From an uncultured Arenicella sp. (GTDB lineage Bacteria > Pseudomonadota > Gammaproteobacteria > Arenicellales > Arenicellaceae), in contig CALINO010000018.1 of the NCBI GenBank assembly GCA_938045295.1, positions 19,391 to 83,390 of the forward strand: a DNA stretch of 64,000 nucleotides, read 5' to 3'. The notes beneath the pieces are model-generated. The model made no database searches and was not told the DNA's origin. It saw only the letters and a list, made by a program, of their open reading frames with translations. Both the position numbers and the translations under genes were made by a program. Of this stretch, positions 55,268-62,902 are shown piece by piece; position 1 is the stretch's first letter, and the number at the start of each line of letters is the position of its first letter.

Positions 55268-56000
55268 TCAAGCCTCCGTCCATGACGATTGTTTGACCGG
55301 TCATATAACTGTTGTCATCAGACACCATAAAACCGGCTAACTTACCCACTTCTTCGGCTTCACCAAATCGTTTGAGCGGTACTTTTTTACGCTGCTCTTC
55401 AATGATTGACTCTTTCATTTGACCAATCATTTCAGTACTAATAAAACCCGGCGCAATGGCATTCACTCGAATGTTATAGCGCGCTAATTCTTTAGACATG
55501 CTGCGCGTTAATGCAATCAAACCACCCTTTGATGCCGCGTAGTTGGCTTGCCCCTCGGTACCCACCAAGCCACTAATGGAAACAATGTTTAAAATTGCCC
55601 CCGCACGCGCGCGAATCATGTTTTTGATTGCTAACTGAGAAGTTAAAAAAGCACCTTTAAGATTTGTGTCAAGCACCGAGTCCCACTGGCTTTCTGACAT
55701 CATCATGAGGTAATTGTCTTTCAGCAAGCCCGCGTTATTAACCAGCACGCTTACCGAGCCTAATTCTTGCTCAACTTTTTCAAGCATTGCCTCAACTTGT
55801 TCAGGGCTTGAAACGTCGGCCTTGCACGCAATTGCGTTAACACCGTATTGTTCAATTTCGCTGCAAACTTGCTGAGCTTTTTCGTCATTGCTGTGATAGT
55901 TAATGGCTACGTCCATGCCATTTTTAGCCAGTTGCAGAGCAATGGCTTTACCAATTCCACGCGAAGAGCCTGTGACTAAGGCGACCGATCTGTTAGACAT
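55260..56000 (-). CDS. 3-oxoacyl-ACP reductase (FabG-like ketoreductase)
   Basis: A 246-aa classical SDR with the complete FabG pattern: TGSSRGIGKAIAL, NNAG, Ser in NIVSISGLVG, Tyr/Lys in YAASKGG, and NAIAPGFISTEM. It reduces beta-ketoacyl-ACP to beta-hydroxyacyl-ACP with NADPH. Its start overlaps the end of the ketosynthase gene by 8 bases and its end overlaps the metallo-hydrolase start by 8, so these three are tightly coupled. It is the main ketoreductase of the operon; a second SDR lies at 49410. Confidence 0.9.
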   Translation of the reverse strand: MSNRSVALVTGSSRGIGKAIALQLAKNGMDVAINYHSNDEKAQQVCSEIEQYGVNAIACKADVSSPEQVEAMLEKVEQELGSVSVLVNNAGLLKDNYLMMMSESQWDSVLDTNLKGAFLTSQLAIKNMIRARAGAILNIVSISGLVGTEGQANYAASKGGLIALTRSMSKELARYNIRVNAIAPGFISTEMIGQMKESIIEEQRKKVPLKRFGEAEEVGKLAGFMVSDDNSYMTGQTIVMDGGLSV

Positions 56001-57207
56001 GATTGTTCTCTCTTTTAAATATTAATGAGGTGTTGTTGCCGCCAAAGGCAAGTGAATTTGACATGGCAAAGTGCATATCAAGGTTGCGGCTTTGATTAGG
56101 AACAACGTCCAAGTCGCACTCCTCGTCTATGCTTTCGTAATTAATGGTTGGAGGTACAAATTGACCTTGCAATGCCAAGCAAGTCGCCACCGCTTCAATC
56201 GCACCCGCCGCTGACAAAGTATGGCCAATCATGGATTTGGTGGATGACACGCATAAATCTCCAGAGTGGTTGCCAAACACTTCCTTAATTGCCGCGGTTT
56301 CTGACTTATCGTTGAGTTCTGTGCCAGTGCCATGCACATTGATGTAAGAGATGCGTTCTGGCGTTAGCTCTGCTTCTTGCAATGCATGCTGCATGGCTTT
56401 GACCATGCCTGCGCCGGTCGGGTGCGGCGCGGTAATGTGATGCGCGTCTGAAGTAAAACCATAGCCAACCAACTCAGCAATAATGTTTGCGCCACGCTTG
56501 ATGGCAAGGTCGTAGTCTTCAAGAATAAGAATGCCGGCGCCTTCACCTAAAATAATGCCATCGCGATTTTTATCAAACGGCTTTATATTGCCCGAGGCCA
56601 AAGCGCCTAAGGAATTAAACCCCGATAAGGTCACCGTTGACAGCGATTCCACGCCTCCAGTAACCATGGCATCGGCCATGCCAGCACGAATTAAATCAGC
56701 GGCATAGCCAATGGCCGTTGCACCCGAAGAACACGCCGTCATAATGCTGGTTTTAGGTCCTTTCAAGTTAAAGTAATGCGAGATAAAACCACCAGCGGCA
56801 TCTGGGTTTGCATTCATTAAACGCGATTTACCGCGGCGACCTGCGTCTATTTTTTCGGCAAAAAACTCTTCAACGCAAGAGATTGAACCACCACTTCCTA
56901 ACAACACGCCAATTCGATCTAACTCGTCATCACTCGGATTTAAGTCGGCATGACCCCAAGCTTCAATCGTTGCCGCTAGCACGTACTCTTCAACATCAGA
57001 AATACTTTCTTTGCGTAAAGAGGCAAGTTGTTCTGGCAATTCGAAATCCTCAACCTGACCCAGTAGGCTACTTATATAACCTTCAGTGTCTTGTTTTCGG
57101 TTTTTTGATATGCCGCTTTTGCCTTGAATAAGGCCAGCCTCAAACTGAGAAATATTGTTGCCAATTGGGCAAACAACGCCCAAACCAGTAATTACCACTC
57201 GCTTCAT
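55993..57207 (-). CDS. Beta-ketoacyl-ACP synthase (KS-alpha, FabF-like)
   Basis: About 404 aa from ATG 57207 (MKRVVITGLG); an in-frame GTG three codons upstream is less likely. The catalytic Cys is in MTACSSGATA, the first His in NVHGTGTELND, the Lys in SSTKSMIGH and the second His in the same motif. It condenses malonyl-ACP with the growing acyl chain in the cytosol. The KS-beta partner is 1.5 kb downstream in the operon. The sequence is FabF-like rather than FabH-like, so priming by acyl-CoA would need the acyltransferase of the same operon. Confidence 0.9.
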   Translation of the reverse strand: MKRVVITGLGVVCPIGNNISQFEAGLIQGKSGISKNRKQDTEGYISSLLGQVEDFELPEQLASLRKESISDVEEYVLAATIEAWGHADLNPSDDELDRIGVLLGSGGSISCVEEFFAEKIDAGRRGKSRLMNANPDAAGGFISHYFNLKGPKTSIMTACSSGATAIGYAADLIRAGMADAMVTGGVESLSTVTLSGFNSLGALASGNIKPFDKNRDGIILGEGAGILILEDYDLAIKRGANIIAELVGYGFTSDAHHITAPHPTGAGMVKAMQHALQEAELTPERISYINVHGTGTELNDKSETAAIKEVFGNHSGDLCVSSTKSMIGHTLSAAGAIEAVATCLALQGQFVPPTINYESIDEECDLDVVPNQSRNLDMHFAMSNSLAFGGNNTSLIFKRENNHV

Positions 57208-57268
57208 GAAGCACACCCGTTGTTCTTGTTAGGAAAAATATTCATTTCAATCTCTTGGTTCAGTAATG

Positions 57269-57535
57269 CTAAGCCGCCTGTTCCATCTCAATAGAGATAT
57301 AGCCGGCCAAACTGGCAATGCTGTGGAAGTGCTGTTGCGCTTCTTCATCGTCCTGCTGTACTTTCACGCCAAACTCTTGCTCCATCGCAAGCACCAAGTC
57401 CAAAATGTCGACCGAGTCTAAACCCCACTCATCGAACAAGCCGTCGTCGTCACTTGGCTCTTCACCATCAAGTTCAATATCAAGACGATTTTTTAAAATG
57501 TCGCGTAGTTTCAAGCGGATTTCTTCGTTATTCAT
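57269..57535 (-). CDS. Acyl carrier protein
   Basis: An 88-aa acidic carrier protein. The phosphopantetheine site is the Ser in EWGLDSVDILDLV. Helix-2 (VDILDLVLAMEQEFGVKV) is typical of type II systems. A Cys-free, Glu/Asp-rich sequence fits an ACP. It is a dedicated carrier for this operon, located between IorA and the ketosynthase. No phosphopantetheinyl transferase is encoded in the operon, so a housekeeping enzyme must activate it. Confidence 0.92.
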   Translation of the reverse strand: MNNEEIRLKLRDILKNRLDIELDGEEPSDDDGLFDEWGLDSVDILDLVLAMEQEFGVKVQQDDEEAQQHFHSIASLAGYISIEMEQAA

Positions 57536-57562
57536 AGCAATAGCTCCTATAGTTAGTAACGG

Positions 57563-59569
57563 TTAATAACGTTCGTATTCAAATTTATGTAATAGGTCTT
57601 TCACCACAGGGGTAGACCTGAGTAAATTAATCACACGGTGCCATGGAACTTTCGATGACACCTTGCTTAAGGTTTTGGATTCAAAATTCACAGAAAGCGG
57701 CAAAATGGCATTCTCAGGACATACCTGTGAGCAAAAGCCGCACCCAATACACTCATTGGTAATTGAAATATTGGTCAGATCTAATGGGCTCTTTACAATG
57801 CTTGGGCAATCGGTCTCCAAACACTTACCGCAAGAGGTGCACAAATCTTCATTAATCGTGTAACGAAAATTGGTTGGACCTTTTGTGGTTCGGCCTTGCA
57901 CACAGTCGCCCTTAAGCACCATGACAGACAGCTGATCTGATTCCATGTGCTGATCAAACTGCTGGGTAATTTCAGCCACATTCAATGCGTCAACCACACT
58001 AAAATCGGGCACCCCCAAACCGTCTAATAGTTTGAGCCACTGCTCCTTGGTTTTAGAAGGGTACGTCGCTTGATAGCCGGTCATGGCGCTGCGGCTGTTG
58101 TCCAACAACAGTATTGTGCCCTTCATGCCTTGATTTATCGAAGTGAGTAACGGCGTGATACCTGAATGAAAAAATGTAGAGTCACCAATAACCGCAACCG
58201 CTTGCTTTCGTGCCTCGTCATCCATGACAGACAAATAGCCTTGCAATATGCCAATACTCGCGCCCATACAAAGGTTGGCGTGCAGGGATGAAAATGGCTC
58301 CGTTGCACCCAAGGTATAACAGCCAATATCACCAACAACATAAATCTCTCGCTTACCCAACAAATGAAATATAGGTGAGTGCGAACAACCCGCGCAAAAA
58401 CCGGCCGGCCGCTTAGGAACAGATAAATGCTCTAGATTGCCCTTCGCTTTTATCTCAGTTTTTGCTTGAGAAGCCACTTCAACCGGAATGCTGATGGCAA
58501 CGCGAGACTTTTTAGCTTGCTTCTTTTCTTGGCGTTGCTGAATCAGTGAGTTCCACATATCGGAACCCTCGCACACCAAATCGGCGTAACTCAGCTTACC
58601 AACGCCGGTGAAGTTTTTACGCTTTAATACCGGTAACCCCAGTAGCCGAACTTGGTTTTCCACTACCGTAGAAGACTCTTCAATAACGAGTAATTTTTCG
58701 CAATGTTGTGCAAATTCAAACACTGCGTTTTTATTGATGGGAAATGCCACGCCCAGCTTTAATACTGGAATATTTAAATCTTGAATTACTTCTTGAATTA
58801 GCAGATGCGCCGTTCCTGAACAAACAATGCCTAAGGAATATTTTTTCCCCTCTTCAAGCGGCATCTGTGAACGGTCAACGAACCATGACGACCATTTACT
58901 GACGGCAAAGTCATTTAAGTTATCTTTTAACGCCGCATGCCGACCAACCACGAAATCTGGAATCAGCAAATATTTTTGAATCGGCTTAGCAAACCCCAAC
59001 TCTCGCTTCTTATCTTGCGCTCTTGAACCAACAACAACATTGCTGCTGCCATAACAGTGCTCAGATGTCACTCGCACAATCACCGGCAAATCGAACGTCT
59101 CGCTAATTTCAAACGCAAGCTTTGTCATCACATACGCATCTTGTATGTTAGATGGCTCTAGTACTGGCACATTGGCGGCCATCGCCACCATTCTCGTGTC
59201 TTGCTCGTTTTGCGAGCTGGCTGCCCCTGGGTCATCACCAACCACAATAACCAAGCCACCTTTCACCCCGGTATAGGCAACATTAAACAGCGGGTCAGAC
59301 GCCACATTCAAACCAACATGCTTCATTACGGCCAACACTCGGCCACCGCCATGACTGACGCCGCAAGCTACTTCTAAGGCGACCTTTTCATTCACAGCCC
59401 ACTGACTTTGCATGTCTGCATTTTTTTCAGCCAGATGCACAATTTCGGTTACCGGTGAGCCCGGGTAAGAGGACACCACATCAACTCCGGCTTCCCAAGC
59501 TCCGCGCAATATCGCCGCACAGCCCGACATGAACTGAGTGCGAGCCCCAGTTTGAATTGACATATTCAT
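57563..59569 (-). CDS. iorA: Indolepyruvate ferredoxin oxidoreductase alpha subunit (IorA-like)
   Basis: A 668-aa protein of standard IorA length. N-terminal pyruvate-oxidoreductase domain (SSYPGSPVTEIVHLAEK, GDDPGAASSQNEQDTR); the TPP-binding half has FCAGCSHSPIFHLLGKR and VGDIGCYTLGATEPFSS. The C-terminal ferredoxin domain has two clusters, CTSCGKCLETDCP and CIGCGFCSQVCP. With IorB it turns aryl-2-oxoacids into aryl-acetyl-CoA plus CO2, reducing ferredoxin. Its ATG overlaps the acyltransferase stop by ATGA. Placing it inside a PKS-like operon suggests it supplies the starter acyl-CoA. A 2-oxoacid other than aromatic ones is possible. Confidence 0.9.
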   Translation of the reverse strand: MNMSIQTGARTQFMSGCAAILRGAWEAGVDVVSSYPGSPVTEIVHLAEKNADMQSQWAVNEKVALEVACGVSHGGGRVLAVMKHVGLNVASDPLFNVAYTGVKGGLVIVVGDDPGAASSQNEQDTRMVAMAANVPVLEPSNIQDAYVMTKLAFEISETFDLPVIVRVTSEHCYGSSNVVVGSRAQDKKRELGFAKPIQKYLLIPDFVVGRHAALKDNLNDFAVSKWSSWFVDRSQMPLEEGKKYSLGIVCSGTAHLLIQEVIQDLNIPVLKLGVAFPINKNAVFEFAQHCEKLLVIEESSTVVENQVRLLGLPVLKRKNFTGVGKLSYADLVCEGSDMWNSLIQQRQEKKQAKKSRVAISIPVEVASQAKTEIKAKGNLEHLSVPKRPAGFCAGCSHSPIFHLLGKREIYVVGDIGCYTLGATEPFSSLHANLCMGASIGILQGYLSVMDDEARKQAVAVIGDSTFFHSGITPLLTSINQGMKGTILLLDNSRSAMTGYQATYPSKTKEQWLKLLDGLGVPDFSVVDALNVAEITQQFDQHMESDQLSVMVLKGDCVQGRTTKGPTNFRYTINEDLCTSCGKCLETDCPSIVKSPLDLTNISITNECIGCGFCSQVCPENAILPLSVNFESKTLSKVSSKVPWHRVINLLRSTPVVKDLLHKFEYERY

Positions 59570-60528
59570 ACAGCCACCCGCATCGCATCAGATTGCGTTA
59601 TATTTTTCATGCTTTTACGTGAAAAGTGCTTAGGGTCATCGGTTATCTTGAATTCGATGGAGTCGTCAATCCATTTAGAAATTTGCCGTAAAATACGATT
59701 AGGGCCCACTTCAATGACGGTATCCACGCCTAATTTTTTAAGCGCGCATATGGTTTGCTGCCAATTGATTGGGCGCTTAAATTGCTCAAATATGTGCCAG
59801 CGAACCTCTTCTGAGGTCTTTATTAGCTCGCCCGAGATATGAGAAACCAGCGGTATTACCGGAGTTGTTATTGGCAAATCACCGTACTGATTTATTAGAT
59901 CGTCACACACACTGGTCATTTTTTTCGAATGAAACGGCAAATTGGTTGGCAAATAATCAATACGCAGAATTTCAAATGCCGCGTTTTGACGAAGCGCTTC
60001 AACGTTAGATTCAAGGCCGTAAACCAAAAGCTGCGTCTGACTATTCAAGCTCAATGTTTCCAAACCCGCTTCGTCTACTTCAGCTTGATCGACAGGCTCA
60101 TAGGTGGTCACTACCGCCAAACATTCATTACTGGTAGAGAATTCTTGATAAGTGCAACAAAATGCCGCCACCATAATTTGACTTGCAACTTCCTCGCTCA
60201 CAGCGTTAGCCGCCACTGAGGCCGCATAAAACCCTAAGCTATGACCGCATAAGTATTTAGGTTCGTACTGCAAGAAGCTTGCTTTGGTAAACGCCACACT
60301 TAATGCAAAAATTTCAATCTGCTCACGCAGCTCTTGGCGCGCCATATCAGATAAATGTAGCCCTTGCGGTATATGAGAAATACCGACATCAATTAATTTA
60401 GTGGCTTTTTCAACCAAGCCTGGGTTTGCTTGAATAAACTTTTCAAGCATGTTTGGATAGCTCGCCCCGACTCCAGGAAACATAAAAGCCGAATAACCAC
60501 TTACTTCATCAACAACCATCTTCAACAC
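59566..60528 (-). CDS. FabD-like acyltransferase without the malonyl-binding Arg
   Basis: A 320-aa FabD-fold protein. The catalytic Ser is in CGHSLGFYAASV, and the catalytic His in LPFHSKKM. The N-terminal motif MFPGVGASYPN matches FabD FPGQGSQ. In malonyl-specific FabD an Arg (E. coli Arg117 in EMRGKFMQ) holds the substrate carboxylate; the aligned position here is Ala in MVAAFCCTYQ. Loss of this Arg is seen in acyltransferases that take non-carboxylated acyl-CoA. Sandwiched between IorB and IorA, it is likely the loader of the IorAB-made starter acyl group onto the ACP. Overlaps iorA by ATGA. Confidence 0.8.
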   Translation of the reverse strand: MLKMVVDEVSGYSAFMFPGVGASYPNMLEKFIQANPGLVEKATKLIDVGISHIPQGLHLSDMARQELREQIEIFALSVAFTKASFLQYEPKYLCGHSLGFYAASVAANAVSEEVASQIMVAAFCCTYQEFSTSNECLAVVTTYEPVDQAEVDEAGLETLSLNSQTQLLVYGLESNVEALRQNAAFEILRIDYLPTNLPFHSKKMTSVCDDLINQYGDLPITTPVIPLVSHISGELIKTSEEVRWHIFEQFKRPINWQQTICALKKLGVDTVIEVGPNRILRQISKWIDDSIEFKITDDPKHFSRKSMKNITQSDAMRVAV

Positions 60529-60551
60529 CTAATACGATGAGTTAGTAATTT

Positions 60552-61181
60552 TTATGCCACAGACTGAGCCGCGTATGATTCGTGCTGAATGGCTTCTTGT
60601 GGTTTTTCAAATTCAAACAACTCAAAACCCCAGTCAGCAACCATTCGATTCTCTTTAGAGTTGGCAAACTCAGGAAAAAGCCGCCAAAATTCCGTTTTTG
60701 AAACCTGCATCATTCTTGCAAACACAGCCAATAAAGCCGTAGAGACAAATACTTTCCTGAGCTTTTCTTGCTCAAGAAGCGAATTAAATGGAACCACAAT
60801 CGGAATACCACCCAAACTAGTTATGGTATTTACAATTTCATCCATTTTGGGGTACTGATGCTTACCATTTTGAGCACCTCCAAAGGTGTTAACACACAGG
60901 TCAGACAACAGACACAGCGTGCCTTTTTTAATCATTGAGCGATCTCTTAACGCCTCCATGGCTTCAAATGCGATAACCAAATCAGCGCTTCCAGCCGCTA
61001 CCTGAGGGCTGTAAACCACATCACCTGAACGTAATTGAAAGCTGACACTGCCTCTTCGCTGCGCAATTCCTCTTGATTCAAAAGAAAGCACATTTAAATA
61101 GTCACGCTGCAGAATTCTGACAAACCTAGGTAGCGCAGACGCAACACCAAGACCACCTATTCCGTACACACACAAATCCAT
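60552..61181 (-). CDS. iorB: Indolepyruvate ferredoxin oxidoreductase beta subunit (IorB-like)
   Basis: A 209-aa protein of IorB size, the gamma-type domain of 2-oxoacid oxidoreductases. N-terminus IYGIGGLGVASALPRFVRIL-like (seen as VYGIGGLGVAS), then SFESRGIAQRRGSVSFQLR and LVIAFEAMEALRD. It completes IorA. First gene of the operon, starting 436 bp from the PadR start codon, so it is directly behind the palindrome-rich promoter region. Split IorA and IorB genes separated by an acyltransferase gene are unusual; normally iorA and iorB are adjacent. Confidence 0.88.
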   Translation of the reverse strand: MDLCVYGIGGLGVASALPRFVRILQRDYLNVLSFESRGIAQRRGSVSFQLRSGDVVYSPQVAAGSADLVIAFEAMEALRDRSMIKKGTLCLLSDLCVNTFGGAQNGKHQYPKMDEIVNTITSLGGIPIVVPFNSLLEQEKLRKVFVSTALLAVFARMMQVSKTEFWRLFPEFANSKENRMVADWGFELFEFEKPQEAIQHESYAAQSVA

Positions 61182-61616
61182 TGACCGACCTCCAAAACAA
61201 CAAACGCAAAATAAGAATCGAAAATTTCAATTCAAGAACAATAATCGCGAATTACTACAGAAAAATTACAAATGGCCAATAGACATTAAATTAATTGCAT
61301 ATCTATTTTTCAAATCCTTGATTTTCCCTGCTGATTCCAATTTCTTGAGGCCAATATTTACACAAAATTTAACAATTGACCAGTTGTATATGCAATTAAT
61401 TTCATTAATTATTGCTAACACTCTCATTGAGAGTGAAATTTGATGGATTTTGGTATTAAATTAATTGAACTTAATACTCGGCAAAAATAAGTATTTACTT
61501 ATTAATGAAGGGGGATATGGGATAAAATAGACCCACATGCAGGTAAGAAAACCGCGCATGCAAGGTTTTAGTTGAAAACAAACTGCACTCTCATTCAAAC
61601 GCTATTGCGCCCAGCC
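61182..61616. promoter_or_regulatory. Palindrome-rich divergent promoter region (iorB operon / padR)
   Basis: A 435-bp AT-rich gap with no gene. It contains: a 15-bp inverted repeat AAATTAATTGCATAT (61288-61302) with its exact complement at 61388-61402; a perfect 17-bp palindrome CACTCTCA-T-TGAGAGTG (61419-61435); GTATTAA (61453-61459) with TTAATAC (61471-61477); and AATAAGTA-TT-TACTTATT (61486-61503). These are the probable operators for the adjacent PadR regulator and promoters of both directions; exact promoters cannot be assigned. Confidence 0.6.
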
Positions 61617-62162
61617 ATGTCATTAAAAAACACCATTCTGACTTCACTAATAGAAAGCGAAAAAAGCGGTTATGATATTTTCCGACAATTCCAAAATTCC
61701 CTTAATTATTATTGGAATGCCAGCTACCAGCAGATATACAAAACATTAGACACCATTCTCGAACAAGGACTAGTGTCAGTAAGAACCGTTAAACAAGAAC
61801 AAAAAGCAGACAAAAAACTTTACTCGCTCACCGAGAAAGGAATAGAAGAGTTAGAGAACTGGGTTCATGAACCAACAAGCCAACAAAAAACCAAAAATGA
61901 CTTACTGGTAAAATTAACATTGGCTAGGAAGTTTGGATCCGCTGCAATCATTAAACAGCTGCAGCAACGACTGTCTGAAAAAGAAAACGAATTACTTAAT
62001 TACAGAAAAATTGAACGAGCGTACTTCACGCCTAAACCGTCAGCAGAAACACACATCAAAAATGTGACGTATTATCTGGCTTTACGCAACGGCATCACCC
62101 ACTGTGAAGTAGAAATAAATTGGTTACATGAGTCAATCGACATGCTCAGCAGCAACCAATAA
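61617..62162 (+). CDS. PadR family transcriptional regulator
   Basis: About 181 aa from ATG 61617 (MSLKNTILTSLIESEKSGYD), the usual PadR N-terminus; a TTG start 15 codons upstream is unlikely. The winged helix has SYQQIYKTLDTILEQGLV and a wing RADKKLYSLTEKG-like stretch (seen as KADKKLYSLTEKG). A C-terminal helical dimerisation domain follows (AAIIKQLQQRLSEKENELL). PadR proteins are repressors released by phenolic acids and other small aromatics; an aromatic effector would suit the adjacent iorB operon. Divergent from that operon, and ends 14 bp before a terminator hairpin. Confidence 0.88.
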   Translation: MSLKNTILTSLIESEKSGYDIFRQFQNSLNYYWNASYQQIYKTLDTILEQGLVSVRTVKQEQKADKKLYSLTEKGIEELENWVHEPTSQQKTKNDLLVKLTLARKFGSAAIIKQLQQRLSEKENELLNYRKIERAYFTPKPSAETHIKNVTYYLALRNGITHCEVEINWLHESIDMLSSNQ

Positions 62163-62175
62163 AAGAAACAAAAAA

Positions 62176-62203
62176 AGCCAACTTAACTTGCGTTAAGTTG
62201 GCT
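62176..62203 (-). terminator. Rho-independent terminator after tRNA-Leu (bidirectional stem)
   Basis: AGCCAACTTAAC and GTTAAGTTGGCT form a perfect 12-bp stem with a TTGC loop. Followed by seven T residues on the minus strand (after secG-tRNA-Leu). On the plus strand the tail TTTGATTTT is weaker but could also stop padR transcripts. Confidence 0.88.
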
Positions 62204-62210
62204 TTGATTT

Positions 62211-62295
62211 TGGTGCTCAGAGCGGGACTTGAACCCGCACGACTTGCGCCACTACCCCCTCAAGATAGCGTGTCTACCAATTCCACCACCTGAGC
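62211..62295 (-). tRNA. leuU: tRNA-Leu (anticodon GAG)
   Basis: An 85-nt gene including the encoded CCA end (ACCA at 62211-62214). The acceptor stem GCTCAGG begins at 62295, the D-arm has TGGTAGAC, the anticodon loop TTGAGGG carries GAG, a long variable arm follows (GTAGTGGCGCAAGTC), and the T-loop is GGTTCAAGTCC. The sequence closely follows E. coli leuU, which also lies after secG. The arrangement glmM-tpiA-secG-tRNA-Leu is conserved in Gammaproteobacteria. Confidence 0.97.
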
Positions 62296-62326
62296 AATAA
62301 TCTTGCGAGCTAACCAGCGTGTTTAT

Positions 62327-62827
62327 TTATTGGCTAACTTGCTCTTCAATTACTTGCTCAACCTTATTCTCTATGGCTGAGCTGTTCGCGCCGTTTGCAC
62401 TCTCAGAGAGCTCGCTTTCGCTCACTTCTTGAATCACCGACTCAATTTGTTCTGACTGCTCTTGAACCGGCACCGCAGGCAAATCGCTAGAAGCATTGCT
62501 TGAACCATCTTCAGCACTCGAAGCGCCAACGATCTGAGGTAAATCGCTCACCTCTTCAATCACACTTTGGCCAACCACACTATCGTCTTCGCCAGTTTGA
62601 GCGTACATATACGCCAACATTAAGCTACTAGCAAAGAAAACAAAGCACATCCAAGCCGTGCTTTTGGTTAAAAAGTTAGCCGACCCACGACTACCGAACA
62701 TGCTTTGTGAACCGCCGCCACCGAATGCCGAGCCCATGTCGCCCTTGGGTTGTTGAATCAGTGTTAAAGCAATCACAGCCACCGCTGCGAAGACATTAAC
62801 AATTAACAGAATAATTGTAGTATCCAT
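62327..62827 (-). CDS. secG: Preprotein translocase subunit SecG
   Basis: About 166 aa from ATG 62827; a GTG two codons earlier is less likely. Two transmembrane segments: ILLIVNVFAAVAVIALTL and, after the loop, FLTKSTAWMCFVFFASSLML. The conserved inter-helix loop GGSQSMFGSRGSANFLT is present. SecG assists SecYE in protein export. It is longer than E. coli SecG (about 110 aa) through an acidic Ser/Glu/Gln-rich C-terminal tail of about 85 residues, probably disordered. It lies between tpiA and tRNA-Leu, as in relatives. Confidence 0.95.
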   Translation of the reverse strand: MDTTIILLIVNVFAAVAVIALTLIQQPKGDMGSAFGGGGSQSMFGSRGSANFLTKSTAWMCFVFFASSLMLAYMYAQTGEDDSVVGQSVIEEVSDLPQIVGASSAEDGSSNASSDLPAVPVQEQSEQIESVIQEVSESELSESANGANSSAIENKVEQVIEEQVSQ

Positions 62828-62902
62828 TGTCACTCTTACGTTTGTTTTTTTGAAAATATCGATTCAATTTCGTTATTTTCAAGGCATCGCCCGATTTTCA
62901 GG

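Noticed and set aside
43941..61181. Operon as an ordinary fatty acid synthesis (fab) cluster
   Set aside because: The KS-beta without active residues, the IorAB pair, the Tat flavoprotein and the export genes do not occur in housekeeping fab clusters; plsX/fabH/fabD order is absent.
43941..61181. Operon as a classical aryl polyene cluster
   Set aside because: No aromatic acid ligase, ammonia-lyase, MMPL exporter or glycosyl/acyltransferase of the ape type is present; similarity is limited to KS pair, dehydratase pair, ketoreductase and LolA-like carrier.
61288..61402. Inverted 15-bp repeats as ends of a mobile element
   Set aside because: Only 85 bp lie between them, with no transposase gene; a regulator-binding role suits the divergent promoter better.
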